Assembly (NCBI RefSeq): GCF_902706195.1
Contig: NZ_CACSJO010000011.1
Span: forward strand, 62,001-126,000
Source: Novosphingobium sp. 18050
GTDB taxonomy: Bacteria > Pseudomonadota > Alphaproteobacteria > Sphingomonadales > Sphingomonadaceae
Direction: 5' to 3'
Length of the DNA: 64,000 nt
Shown in pieces: positions 18,767-27,612 of the stretch. The notes under the pieces are model-generated. The model was not told where the DNA came from. It worked only from the letters and a program-made list of their open reading frames with translations, and ran no database searches. The position numbers and the translations under genes are program-made. Positions within the stretch are counted from its first letter, which is position 1. Each line of letters begins with the position of its first letter.

Positions 18767-20379
18767 GCGGCCGAACGTTTCCCCTCGCCCGCTTCTGTCT
18801 CCGCGTGGCCGCTGATCTCGGCACCAGCGTCGGGTGCGAAGCGCAGGTTCCATAGCGTGGCGGTCAGCGATATCGCCGTGACCACCCAGAACGCCGCGGA
18901 GAAATCGCCCATAGTCGGGGCCGCGTTGCCGTTGACTACCATCGCCAGATGCAGTGCCACCGCCGCCACGCAGATGCCCAGCGACAGCATCAGCTGCTGG
19001 AAAGTGGAGTAGAACGCTGTGGCGCTGCTCATATGTTGCTTGTCGACGCCCGCGTAAGCGATGGTGTTGTATGCGGTAAACTGAAACGACATGAAAAAGC
19101 CCGAGAAGGCCAGCACGCAGAACATCGCCCATACCGGCCAGGACGCGCTGAACAGCCCGCAGACAGCATAGCCCGCGGTGGCGATCACGCCGTTCCAGAT
19201 CAGGGCACGGCGAAAGCCGAAACGGCGTAGCACACGCTGCGCCATGCTTTTCATGGCAAGCGAGCCGATGGCGGTCGCCACGGTGATCGTACCGCTGCGC
19301 GCCGCCGAAAAGCCAAGACCAACCTGCATCATCAATGGCAGGAGGAAGGGCTGCGCGCCTTGGGTGATACGGGTGATCGAACCCGCGATCACGGCGAGGC
19401 GGAACGTCTCGTCCTTGAGCAGACCGAGGTCCAGGATCGCGCCGACGCGGCCGCGCGCATGGTGAATGTAGAACACGCCCGCAATCACGCCGATCGCGAC
19501 CAAAGTAGCCGCGGTGCGCCCTTCGTCGGGCCGACTGACCATCTCGAAGCCGAACAACAGACAGCCCAGAGAGATACCACTGAGAACAAAACCCTGGGTA
19601 TCGAAACGGGGCGGCTCGTCCTCACGGATATTGGCGATGAAACGGCCCACCAGCCAGAAGCCGAGCGCGCCCACCGGCAGGTTGATGTAGAAAATCCAGC
19701 GCCAGTCGAGATACGTTACGATGAAGCCGCCCAGCGGCGGCCCCACGATCGGGCCGATCAGGGCTGGCACCAGCAGCCATGACATCGCATTCACCATGTC
19801 GCGCTTGGCGACCGAGCGTAGCAGCACCAGCCTGCCAACCGGGATCATCATGGCACCGCCGATGCCCTGTATGAAGCGCGAGACGACGATCGTTTCCAGC
19901 GTCGGGGATTGGCCGCAGGCAAGGCTGCCCAGCATGAAAAGCAGGATGGCGCTGCGGAATACGGTGCGCGATCCGAAGCGGTCCGCCAGCACACCCGATG
20001 CGGGAATGAAGATCGCCAGGGCCAGAAGGTATGATGTCAGCGCGACGCTCATTTCCTGAGGGCGGACGCCGAAATCGCGTGCCATGGTCGGCAGAGCGGT
20101 AGCCAGCACGGTGGCGTCCACAAACTCCATGAACAGCGCAGAAGCAATGATGAGCGCGACCAGCCTGTAGTTCGCCCCAGATTCGGGCGGCCCGAGATCC
20201 TCCGTGCGGGCAAGTGAGCCGGCCGCCGGGACGATTCCGTCGCGTACTTCGGCATTGACCGAGGCGATGCCGCGCCGACGCGGCCTCATCTTTGGGCCTC
20301 TGCGGCGTGGGCTGAAAGATACATGGTCTGCTTCCCGGTTCGAGAATTCTAACATCCGCTCCCAAACCGGGCGGTCCAT
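18763..20379 (-). CDS. DHA2-family MFS drug/proton antiporter
   Basis: Multidrug exporter of the major facilitator superfamily with 14 predicted helices (EmrB/QacA type), 538 residues as drawn. Motifs seen are FMEFVDATVLATALPTMA in helix 1 (the DHA2 motif D1), GVLADRFGSRTVFRSA (motif A) and a motif-C-like VPALIGPIVGPPLGGFI. The first 60 or so residues are a basic, non-membrane stretch, so the true start may be ATG 20355 (GGAG nearby) or ATG 20289. A TetR repressor gene lies 100 bases upstream on the same strand, so TetR control is plausible. It converges on the HlyD gene with a 4-base overlap. Confidence 0.85.
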   Translation of the reverse strand: MDRPVWERMLEFSNREADHVSFSPRRRGPKMRPRRRGIASVNAEVRDGIVPAAGSLARTEDLGPPESGANYRLVALIIASALFMEFVDATVLATALPTMARDFGVRPQEMSVALTSYLLALAIFIPASGVLADRFGSRTVFRSAILLFMLGSLACGQSPTLETIVVSRFIQGIGGAMMIPVGRLVLLRSVAKRDMVNAMSWLLVPALIGPIVGPPLGGFIVTYLDWRWIFYINLPVGALGFWLVGRFIANIREDEPPRFDTQGFVLSGISLGCLLFGFEMVSRPDEGRTAATLVAIGVIAGVFYIHHARGRVGAILDLGLLKDETFRLAVIAGSITRITQGAQPFLLPLMMQVGLGFSAARSGTITVATAIGSLAMKSMAQRVLRRFGFRRALIWNGVIATAGYAVCGLFSASWPVWAMFCVLAFSGFFMSFQFTAYNTIAYAGVDKQHMSSATAFYSTFQQLMLSLGICVAAVALHLAMVVNGNAAPTMGDFSAAFWVVTAISLTATLWNLRFAPDAGAEISGHAETEAGEGKRSAA

Positions 20380-20478
20380 CTGCGTGGGCGCGCCGCAGGA
20401 CCCATATAGGCGCGTCCGTCCGCATTGGAACCCTTGCGTCTCTCTCGTACTCGCAGGTCGGGCATCGGCCTTTGCACT

Positions 20479-21057
20479 CTACGCCTCGATTTCGACGCAG
20501 CGTGCCAGTGCAAGCCGCATGAGATCGCCGGCTGTGGGATGCGTCATGAACGTCAGTGCCGGGGCATAGGCAATTTCGTGAAGCAGGGCGCCGGCCGTCT
20601 CGGCATCAGCGCCGAGGCCGGGAAGGCGCAGGACGGCGCGCTCCCCCAGATTCCGCCAGTGCCGCAACAGGATTTCGCGCTGGAGCGCCAGCGACGGAGC
20701 GCCCTGCCCAGCAAGCCGTGCATGTTCGAGGATGGTCAGCGACCAGATGCCGCTGCGCGAGCGGGTGTCCGCCCATTCCGCCAGCAGTTCGACCACGGCC
20801 TGCCCATTCCGCGCGGCGTCGATCTTCGCCACTAGCAGGTCGAGACTCTGCTGACCCTGCTGATCGAGCACGGCGAGGAAGATCGCTTCCTTGGATTCGA
20901 AGTTGGAATAGACCGCGCCCTTGCTGAAGCCCGCATGGTCCGCGATGCGATCGACCGAGGTCGCGGCATAGCCATGCCTGCCGAACAGTTCCACCGCTGC
21001 CTGCAACAGCCGCTCACGCGTTTGCGCTCGTCGTTCTTCACGCGTCATCCGCGCCAT
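20479..21057 (-). CDS. TetR/AcrR-family transcriptional repressor
   Basis: DNA-binding repressor of 192 residues. The N-terminal helix-turn-helix covers about residues 12-58, with RERLLQAAVELFGRHGYAATSV, then GFSKGAVYSNFESKEAIF, the classic TetR recognition helix. The C-terminal ligand domain is all-helical and has no recognisable effector site. The gene is divergent from the siderophore-interacting flavoprotein across a 76-base gap that holds a 14-bp inverted repeat, and is in the same direction as the MFS gene. Likely a local repressor of the flavoprotein and possibly of the pump. Confidence 0.93.
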   Translation of the reverse strand: MARMTREERRAQTRERLLQAAVELFGRHGYAATSVDRIADHAGFSKGAVYSNFESKEAIFLAVLDQQGQQSLDLLVAKIDAARNGQAVVELLAEWADTRSRSGIWSLTILEHARLAGQGAPSLALQREILLRHWRNLGERAVLRLPGLGADAETAGALLHEIAYAPALTFMTHPTAGDLMRLALARCVEIEA

Positions 21058-21075
21058 GGTGCCCTCACTTGCCTG

Positions 21076-21120
21076 TTGACCTCGAAATACCCGATGGTAT
21101 CTAAATAATCAACGGTATCC
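21076..21120 (+). promoter_or_regulatory. Promoter and TetR-type operator of the flavoprotein gene
   Basis: A sigma-70-like promoter is visible: TTGACC at 21076-21081, a 16-base spacer and TATCTA at 21098-21103. An inverted repeat ATACC-CGAT-GGTAT at 21087-21100 sits in the spacer and touches the -10, where a repressor would block polymerase. A further GGTATC half-site lies at 21114-21119. ATACC-N4-GGTAT is a shape often seen for TetR-family operators next to siderophore-interacting proteins; the assignment here is by position and symmetry. Confidence 0.65.
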
Positions 21121-21133
21121 CAAGGAGTCACCC

Positions 21134-21874
21134 ATGGAACATCAGATCACCCGCGTTCGCCACGAACTGCGCCGCCGTACCCTGACGGTGCGCCGCACCG
21201 AAAGCGTCACGCCGGGGATGCTGCGCCTGTGGCTGGGCGGCGAGGAATTGGCCGGGTTCACCAGCCTTGGCGCCGACGATCACGTGAAACTCTTCGTCCC
21301 TGGATCGGACGAAAAGGCCGAAATGCGCGACTATACCCCGCGTCGCTATGACGCCGATGCCAACGAACTGGCGGTGGACTTCGCCCTTCACGATGCAGGC
21401 CCGGCAACCAACTGGGCGCGCGGCGCGGCCGTGGGCGACACCATAGAGATCGGCGGCCCCCGCGGCTCGATGGTGGTTTCGCCGGACTTCGACTGGTGGC
21501 TGCTGATCGGCGACGAGACCGCGCTGCCCGCCATCGGCCGGCGGATCGAAGAACTGCCTGCCGGAACCGTCGTCACCAGCCTCGTCGCGGTTGCAGGGCT
21601 GGAGGAAGAACAGGCCATCACCGCCTCGGCTGCCCATAGCGCCCTGTGGGTGCATCGGCCGCTGGAGCATGCCGACGATGCCGCGCCGCTGCTCAAAGCG
21701 CTTTCGGCCATGACCCTGCCTGACGGTGACGGCTTCGTCTGGATCGCAGCCGAAGCACGCGTCGCGCGGGCCTTGCGTCAGCATGTCGTCGAGGAGATGG
21801 GCCACCCGCTGCAATGGCTCAAGGCTGGCGGCTACTGGGTCAAGGGAGAGGCCGACGCCCACGAGAAACTCTAA
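21134..21874 (+). CDS. Siderophore-interacting FAD/NAD(P)H reductase (SIP)
   Basis: Cytoplasmic flavoprotein of 246 residues (ViuB/SIP family) that reduces Fe(III)-siderophore to release Fe(II). Residues 8-125 form the FAD-binding barrel with RDYTPRRYD, the flavin-binding RxYTxR motif of this family. Residues 125-246 form the SIP C-terminal domain, with LLIGDETALPAIGRRIEEL and a terminal GYWVKGEAD segment. The ribosome site AAGGAG precedes ATG 21134. It is divergent from a TetR gene and probably repressed by it. Probably a partner of one of the TonB receptors, though none is adjacent. Confidence 0.94.
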   Translation: MEHQITRVRHELRRRTLTVRRTESVTPGMLRLWLGGEELAGFTSLGADDHVKLFVPGSDEKAEMRDYTPRRYDADANELAVDFALHDAGPATNWARGAAVGDTIEIGGPRGSMVVSPDFDWWLLIGDETALPAIGRRIEELPAGTVVTSLVAVAGLEEEQAITASAAHSALWVHRPLEHADDAAPLLKALSAMTLPDGDGFVWIAAEARVARALRQHVVEEMGHPLQWLKAGGYWVKGEADAHEKL

Positions 21875-21948
21875 GGCGCGGGCGCGGCATGCCACATTAG
21901 CGTAGCATGCCCGCCGTAAATGCCACTGCGACAACGAGGGCCCTTTTC

Positions 21949-22794
21949 ATGAACCGGTTGGTATTTTGCGCGATCAGCCTGTCCGTACTGGTCGGCACAC
22001 CCGCCGCCCGAGCCCAGTCGACCGCTTCCGCAGAGGCCCCCTCACCGCCGCCCGCCGCCGTCGCGATGCGCATGACCGCAGTGGAAGCGCATCAAGGTGC
22101 CGCATCGGACGGCACGTACATATACGCAATCGACAACGACCGCATCGGCAAATACCGCATCGCCACGGGCGCGAAGATTACGCAGTGGCAGGGTGAGCGA
22201 CGATTGTTTCCTCACATGAACAGCTGCACCGTGGTCAAGACCGAACTGGTATGCGCCGCCTCCAACTACCCCGCAGTGCCGCAGACCAGCGCGGTGGAGG
22301 TGTTCGACACCCGCACACTCAAGCACATCCGCAGCGTCAGTCTGGGCTTCGGCCCCGGATCGCTGACGGTGATGGATCGCCATGACGGGAAGTGGTGGGC
22401 GGTCTTCGCCAACTACGAAGGCAAGGGAGGCCAACCCGGCCGTGACTATCGCCAGACCATGCTGGTGCGCATGGACGACCAGTTCCGCGCCGAGGCAAGC
22501 TGGGCATTCCCCGAGGAAGTACTCACCCGCATGGCGCCCAAGAGCTGCTCGGGCCTTAGTTGGGGCGGCGACGGCCTCATTTACGCCACCGGGCACGACC
22601 GCCCCGAAGTCTACGCACTGAGGCTGCCCGAAGCAGGGTCGCGGCTCGAACTGGTGGAAACGCTCGGCATCTCGACACCCGGACAGGCGATCGACTGGGA
22701 CCCCAAAGTAGCGCGCCGACTCTGGTCGATCGGCCGGGGTGCGAACGAGGTGGTTGCCAGCGACATGCCCGCAGTAGTCGACCCGCACCAATAG
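21949..22794 (+). CDS. Secreted protein of unknown function, propeller-like
   Basis: Exported protein of 281 residues. A clear Sec signal peptide covers residues 1-23 (MNRLVFCAISLSVLVGT, cleaved near ARAQS). The rest has short repeated strands such as DGTYIYAIDNDRIGKYRI, VEVFDTRTLKHIRSVSL and GDGLIYATGHDRPEVYALRL, the rhythm of a beta-propeller (YVTN/NHL-like). Cysteines occur in NSCTVV and LVCAAS. I do not recognise a catalytic motif or a named family. GAGGG before ATG 21949 decides the start over the upstream ATG at 21907. It follows the SIP gene by 74 bases and may be co-transcribed with it. Confidence 0.75.
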   Translation: MNRLVFCAISLSVLVGTPAARAQSTASAEAPSPPPAAVAMRMTAVEAHQGAASDGTYIYAIDNDRIGKYRIATGAKITQWQGERRLFPHMNSCTVVKTELVCAASNYPAVPQTSAVEVFDTRTLKHIRSVSLGFGPGSLTVMDRHDGKWWAVFANYEGKGGQPGRDYRQTMLVRMDDQFRAEASWAFPEEVLTRMAPKSCSGLSWGGDGLIYATGHDRPEVYALRLPEAGSRLELVETLGISTPGQAIDWDPKVARRLWSIGRGANEVVASDMPAVVDPHQ

Positions 22795-22797
22795 AAA

Positions 22798-22828
22798 AAC
22801 CATGCCGCCCTTTCAGAGCGGCATGGTT
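22798..22828. terminator. Bidirectional terminator
   Basis: AACCATGCCGC at 22798-22808 pairs perfectly with 22818-22828 across a 9-base loop, giving an 11-bp GC-rich stem flanked by A-run and T residues. It lies in the 44-base gap between the secreted protein and the convergent pirin gene, and should stop transcription from both sides. Confidence 0.8.
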
Positions 22829-22838
22829 CCATTTCAGG

Positions 22839-23537
22839 TCAGGCGGCATCGACCAGGACGATCTCGCTATCCTCGATCGCGGTGACCCGCAGCACGTCGA
22901 GATCACTGATCGCTGCCCCGTCGCGCGCATTGACGCGCACGTCGTCAATCGTGACAGCCCCGGTGGCCGGCACCAGATAGCCTTTGCGGTCCTTGCCGAG
23001 GGGATACTCCGCCGTTTCGCCCGCCTTCAGCGTGGCGGCGACGATACGAGCATCGGTGCGGATCGGCAGGGCGTCGTTGTCGTTCTCGTATCCCGAAGCG
23101 AGGGTCACGAATTTACCCGAGCGCTCACCCTTCGGGAATGGCTTGGCGCCCCATGCCGGTGCATCGCCGGTGTGGGTGGGGATGATCCAGATCTGGAAGA
23201 TGCGCGTGGCGACGTCTTCCAGGTTGTATTCCGAGTGGCGAACGCCGGTTCCTGCAGACATCACCTGCACGTCGCCCGCTTCGGTACGGCCCTTGTTGCC
23301 AAGGCTGTCCTCATGGGTGATCGCGCCTTCGCGAACGTAGGTGATGATCTCCATGTCCCGGTGCGGGTGCGGTGGGAAGCCGGTTTTCGGCGCGATGGTA
23401 TCGTCGTTCCAGACCCGCAGGTTGCCCCAGTTGACGCGTGAGGGATCGTGGTAGTCGGCGAAGGAAAAGTGGTGCCTGGCATCCAGCCAGCCGTGGTTTG
23501 CGCCGCCGAGGCTGTCGAAGGGACGAAGTTCGATCAT
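22839..23537 (-). CDS. Pirin-family bicupin (YhhW/quercetinase type)
   Basis: Bicupin of 232 residues, close in size and motifs to E. coli YhhW, which has quercetin 2,3-dioxygenase activity. The metal ligands of the N-terminal cupin are visible: two His in FPPHPHRDMEIITY, then His and Glu in SAGTGVRHSEYN. The second cupin (about 130-230) is degenerate. The gene is divergent from a LysR regulator 115 bases away, and a second pirin lies on the other side of that regulator. The substrate is unknown; electrophile or redox sensing is also a known pirin role. Confidence 0.9.
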   Translation of the reverse strand: MIELRPFDSLGGANHGWLDARHHFSFADYHDPSRVNWGNLRVWNDDTIAPKTGFPPHPHRDMEIITYVREGAITHEDSLGNKGRTEAGDVQVMSAGTGVRHSEYNLEDVATRIFQIWIIPTHTGDAPAWGAKPFPKGERSGKFVTLASGYENDNDALPIRTDARIVAATLKAGETAEYPLGKDRKGYLVPATGAVTIDDVRVNARDGAAISDLDVLRVTAIEDSEIVLVDAA

Positions 23538-23651
23538 GGTGAGTCTCCGGTGGAGGGACGTATCTCGCGTCCCGTTGAGCCCTGTCTAGACTCCGCTGGC
23601 TTTCTCGATCAGAGAGATAAAGTAGCGCAGTTTGTTCGAGGAAATAGAAAA

Positions 23652-24581
23652 GTGAGCAATCCCGGAACCCCCACCCTGGATCAGCTGCGCATCCTGCTGG
23701 CGATCGTCGACACCGGCAGTTTCGCCGCTGCCGGGCGCAAGCTCAATCGTGCAGTTTCGGTCATCAGTTATGGCATCGCCAATCTCGAATCGCAGCTGGG
23801 CCTGACCCTGTTCGAGCGCGAAGGCACCCGCAAGCCCAAGCTGACGGTCGCTGGGCGCGCGGTTCTGGCCGAGGCCCGCAGCGTGGCTCAGGGGATCGAC
23901 GGCCTGCGCGCAACAGTGAAAGGCCTGCTCGACGGGCTAGAGGCCGAAGTCGACCTTGCGGTCGACGTCATGCTGCCTGCCGAGCGGCTCGGGCAGGTTC
24001 TGCGCGATTTCGCGGCCCGCTTCCCGACCGTCCAATTACGCCTCCATGTCGAGGCGCTGGGCGCGGTGACTGCCATGGTACTCGACGGGTCGAGCGTGAT
24101 CGGCCTTTCCGGGCCGCTATCCGCCGGGGTCGAGGGGATCGAGAGCCGGCTGGCAGGGTCCGTGCCGATGGTCCCGGTTGCCGCTCCCGATCACCCGCTC
24201 GGCCAGATGACACTGATCCCGCCGGGCGCTGGGCGCGAACACATCCAGTTGGTACTGACCGACCGTTCGCGCTTCACCGAGGGGCAGGACTATTCAGTGG
24301 CCAGCCCCAAGACCTGGCGCCTCGCTGACCTTGGCGCCAAACATGCGCTGCTGCGGCAGGGCATCGGCTGGGGCAACATGCCGCTGCAGATGATCGAGGG
24401 CGACCTTATGGCGGGCACACTCGTCCGGCTCGTCATGCCCGATCACGTCGGCGGCACTTATCGGTTTTCCGGCATCTGGCGCCGCGACACGCCGCCGGGC
24501 CCGGCGGGTTCGTGGCTGCTCGATCGGTTCGTTACGCTCGGTTCGCACGACCTCGAACTGGAGGAAATGGCCGATATCTGA
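23652..24581 (+). CDS. LysR-family transcriptional regulator
   Basis: LysR regulator of 309 residues. The winged HTH spans residues 7-65 (TLDQLRILLAIVDTGSFAAA, then SYGIANLESQLGLTLFER), followed by the effector-binding domain. The start is the GTG at 23652, supported by GAGGA at 23638-23642; a longer open frame upstream has no LysR sequence. It is divergent from one pirin gene and its 3' end faces a second pirin gene, an arrangement that suggests control of pirin expression. The effector is unknown. Confidence 0.92.
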   Translation: MSNPGTPTLDQLRILLAIVDTGSFAAAGRKLNRAVSVISYGIANLESQLGLTLFEREGTRKPKLTVAGRAVLAEARSVAQGIDGLRATVKGLLDGLEAEVDLAVDVMLPAERLGQVLRDFAARFPTVQLRLHVEALGAVTAMVLDGSSVIGLSGPLSAGVEGIESRLAGSVPMVPVAAPDHPLGQMTLIPPGAGREHIQLVLTDRSRFTEGQDYSVASPKTWRLADLGAKHALLRQGIGWGNMPLQMIEGDLMAGTLVRLVMPDHVGGTYRFSGIWRRDTPPGPAGSWLLDRFVTLGSHDLELEEMADI

Positions 24582-24591
24582 CTTCAGGCAA

Positions 24592-25500
24592 TCATGACAT
24601 CGCCGGCGGCGGTTTCAGGAAGGGATCGTCGGGCAAGGGGATGAATTCCCGATCATCGGCATCGGGCAGTTTCATACGGCCCGCCTGCCAGTCGGCAGCG
24701 GCCTGCCGTAGCCGGTCCTTCGAGGACGAAACGAAGTTCCAGTAGAGAAAGCGTTCGCCCACCGGCTCGCCGCCCAGCACCATAACCGTCGAATGCTCGG
24801 CCGCCGTCATCCGTGAGGCGTCCGCGCCAAGGACGAGCATCTGTCCTGCCCCGTACCGCTGTCCGTCCAGTTCGACTGCCCCGGTCGCGATATAGACCGC
24901 CCGCTCGGCATGGCCGACAGGGATTTCCGCCTGCGCGCCGGAGTCCATGTCGAGGTGGGCGTAGAATAGCGGCGAATGCGTGCGCGCGCTGGCGGTGAGG
25001 CCGTAAGCGCTGCCTGCGATCAACTGGCCACGGACCCCGCCATCGCTCCACTGCGGCAGGTCGTCTCCGGCGTGGTGCGAGAAGGACGGCGCGGTTTCCT
25101 CGTCGCCATCGGGTAAGGCCACCCATGCCTGGATGCCGTGCAGGTGATCGCCCATACTGCGCGCCTTCTCGAAACGCTCGCTATGGGTGATGCCGCTGCC
25201 CGCGGTCATCCAGTTCACTTCCTGAGGCCTGATCGCCTGATGCGAGCCGACGCTGTCACGGTGAACGATCTCGCCCGAAAACAGGTACGTCACGGTCGAC
25301 AGGCCAATATGCGGATGCGGGCGCACGTCCAGGCTTCTCGGCGCTCCGGCCGCCACGTCCAGCGGTCCCATGTGGTCGAAGAACACGAACGGCCCCACCA
25401 TCCGCCGCTTCGCGAAAGGCAGTACGCGGCCGACATCGAGCCCTCCGCCAAGGCTGCGCCGACGCTGCTCTATCACCATTTCGATCATCGCTCCGTTCAT
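24592..25500 (-). CDS. Pirin-family protein, second copy
   Basis: A longer pirin of 302 residues. N-terminal cupin metal ligands are present in DVRPHPHIGLSTVTYL and in WMTAGSGITHSERF, and a C-terminal pirin_C domain (about 185-290) ends with an FLYWNFVSSS segment typical of the larger pirins. It is only distantly related to the pirin at 22839, so this is not a recent duplication. It ends 10 bases from the LysR stop, tail to tail. Possible activities are quercetinase-like dioxygenation or a regulatory iron-binding role. Confidence 0.92.
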   Translation of the reverse strand: MNGAMIEMVIEQRRRSLGGGLDVGRVLPFAKRRMVGPFVFFDHMGPLDVAAGAPRSLDVRPHPHIGLSTVTYLFSGEIVHRDSVGSHQAIRPQEVNWMTAGSGITHSERFEKARSMGDHLHGIQAWVALPDGDEETAPSFSHHAGDDLPQWSDGGVRGQLIAGSAYGLTASARTHSPLFYAHLDMDSGAQAEIPVGHAERAVYIATGAVELDGQRYGAGQMLVLGADASRMTAAEHSTVMVLGGEPVGERFLYWNFVSSSKDRLRQAAADWQAGRMKLPDADDREFIPLPDDPFLKPPPAMS

Positions 25501-25554
25501 AGTGCAGGAGCGAGGGAGGTGCCATGCGAAATCGACCCCGCGGGGTCGCCCTGC

Positions 25555-27345
25555 TTACGCCGCGCCAGCGGACTGGTTCCTGCCCAACTGCTTGGCGCGG
25601 TAGAGGGCTTCATCCGCTTTCTTCATCGCGTCGTCGCCGTTCTGTCCGGGAACGAGGCGCGCGATGCCCACGCTCACCGTCGTGCGAATAACCGCGCCCG
25701 ATGCGTCCTGCACGGCTGTCTGTTCAAAGCGCTTGCGCACTCGCTCACACACCAGGTGCGCCTGATCGCTGGCCATTCCGCCAAGGATCACGGCGAATTC
25801 CTCGCCTCCCAGTCGGGCGATCAGATCGCCTTCGCGCATACTGGAGCGCAGGATGGCGACGAAGCGGGCGAGCACGAGATCGCCCGCCATGTGCCCGTAA
25901 CGATCGTTGATCTGCTTGAAGTGGTCGAGGTCGAACACGGCCAGACAACCCAATACTTCGGCGGAAGCGACCGAGGCGAGCAGCGCCGACAGCGTTTCGT
26001 CGAAGGCTCGCCTGTTGTGGGCACCGGTCAGCGGATCGGTCATCGCCTTGCGGGTGAGGTCTTCCATGAGTTTGCGCCGCCCGGTCACCTCGCGGACGAT
26101 GCTTACTGTGCCCATCACCCGGCCGTGGTCGTCTATCGTCGCGCGCATGTGGCTTTCGACCCAGACCATCGCGCCGTCCTTCCGGATCACCCGGTACTCG
26201 GCGATGGCGGTCTCATCCGGATTGGCGAGCGCGCGGCGGCGCGTCTCCAGGATACCGGGCAGATCTTCGGGCGAAAGGAGGCGGAACATTACCCCATCGG
26301 TCAGTTCTTCGGGACGATAACCCCAGACGCGCTCGGTCGCGGGCGAAACATAGCGCAGCGTACCATCCAGCCCCAGCCGAATAATGATGTCGCTTGAGCG
26401 ATCGAGGACCAGGCGGTGCAATGCGTCGACGGCGTGTAACCTGTCGAGCGTCCGGCGCCGGGTCCGCAATTCGGCCGCGAGCGGCAGCAGGATGAGCACG
26501 ATCGAGGCGAAGTATATCTGCAGGACCTGCAACTTCAGTGCCATGCTGACATGCAGCAGCGTCGTCGGGCCATAACCAGCGAGAGAGAACGATAGCCCAA
26601 TCGTCAGCAGAATAACAATTGAGGCGACCGCGCCGAACCGCCCGAGCCTGACCGTGGCCGCGATCATCGGCAGGAACGGCACCATCACCACCGGAATCCG
26701 GTTCTGCCCGAAAGTGAGCAACGATGCGGCGGCGACCAGCACCAACAGGCCGAAAGCTTCCCACAGCCGCGATTGTCCGGCAGATGCGAGCCACTGGCGC
26801 GCCTGCCCGCGTAAGGTCAACAGCAGGGGCGGCGCGAACGCCACGAGACCCAAAGCGTGGCCGGCATACCAGTCCCGCCAGGCCGCGCCATAGGGAATGC
26901 CCCGCGCCACCAGCGCACAAAGCGCTCCCATCAAGGCCGAGCAGGCGGGAACCAGCACGCCGGCCACGGCAAGGAAACAGGCCACTTCGGGCACCGACTG
27001 GAAACGCCCGAAACGCGGGAACAGTCGCTTCATCAGCCATGCCGCCGCATAACCCTCGGCGATGCATACCAATGGCAGCGGAACCGCGACAACGCCCTGC
27101 AGGCCGAACAGAAACGATGCCAGGAGGCCAGCCGGCACGCATGCCAGCGTAATCCCCGTCCAGCGTCGACGCGGCGTGGCGCTCAATTTCGCGAACAGAA
27201 CCGCCCCGGCCAGCCACACTGTTGCCACACCGCCGTCGAAGCGCGTCAATTGCAGCGCAGCCGATGCGCTTACGAAATAGACCGCCGCCATCAGGACAGC
27301 TTCGCGCAAGGCAAGAGCAGATCGTCGAAGGGCGAAACGCGGCAT
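25555..27345 (-). CDS. MASE1-PAS-GGDEF diguanylate cyclase
   Basis: Membrane-bound enzyme of 596 residues making cyclic di-GMP from two GTP. About eight membrane helices (residues 15-290) form a MASE1-type sensor. A PAS domain with PAC motif follows (about 310-425, ending TVSIVREVTGRRK), then a GGDEF domain (about 430-590). The active-site loop is GGEEF, and the inhibitory I-site RxxD (REGD) sits exactly five residues before it, so product inhibition is expected. No EAL domain is present, so it is a synthase only. It may feed c-di-GMP control of the adhesin in this window, but that link is inferred. Confidence 0.93.
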   Translation of the reverse strand: MPRFALRRSALALREAVLMAAVYFVSASAALQLTRFDGGVATVWLAGAVLFAKLSATPRRRWTGITLACVPAGLLASFLFGLQGVVAVPLPLVCIAEGYAAAWLMKRLFPRFGRFQSVPEVACFLAVAGVLVPACSALMGALCALVARGIPYGAAWRDWYAGHALGLVAFAPPLLLTLRGQARQWLASAGQSRLWEAFGLLVLVAAASLLTFGQNRIPVVMVPFLPMIAATVRLGRFGAVASIVILLTIGLSFSLAGYGPTTLLHVSMALKLQVLQIYFASIVLILLPLAAELRTRRRTLDRLHAVDALHRLVLDRSSDIIIRLGLDGTLRYVSPATERVWGYRPEELTDGVMFRLLSPEDLPGILETRRRALANPDETAIAEYRVIRKDGAMVWVESHMRATIDDHGRVMGTVSIVREVTGRRKLMEDLTRKAMTDPLTGAHNRRAFDETLSALLASVASAEVLGCLAVFDLDHFKQINDRYGHMAGDLVLARFVAILRSSMREGDLIARLGGEEFAVILGGMASDQAHLVCERVRKRFEQTAVQDASGAVIRTTVSVGIARLVPGQNGDDAMKKADEALYRAKQLGRNQSAGAA

Positions 27346-27612
27346 CGTCCATCGATACGTATAGAGGGTTAGAATAACGTAAACCCCGCAGTTTCGTCAG
27401 GCGATATTCGACTTGTCGCCGACGTGGCCGGAACGCCCTCCAAGGCTCTCATTACGTGCGATTTTGCACGTTTGAGCCCGTAAGCCGACGCGAATGGTCA
27501 TTTGCGTTGACGAGCGGGCATATAATGTGCTGGTAACTAATGCTCGTCCGACCAATCGGGTTCGCTGATCGAAATGCAGCAGCGACTATACGGCACATTC
27601 CGGGAGAAACTC

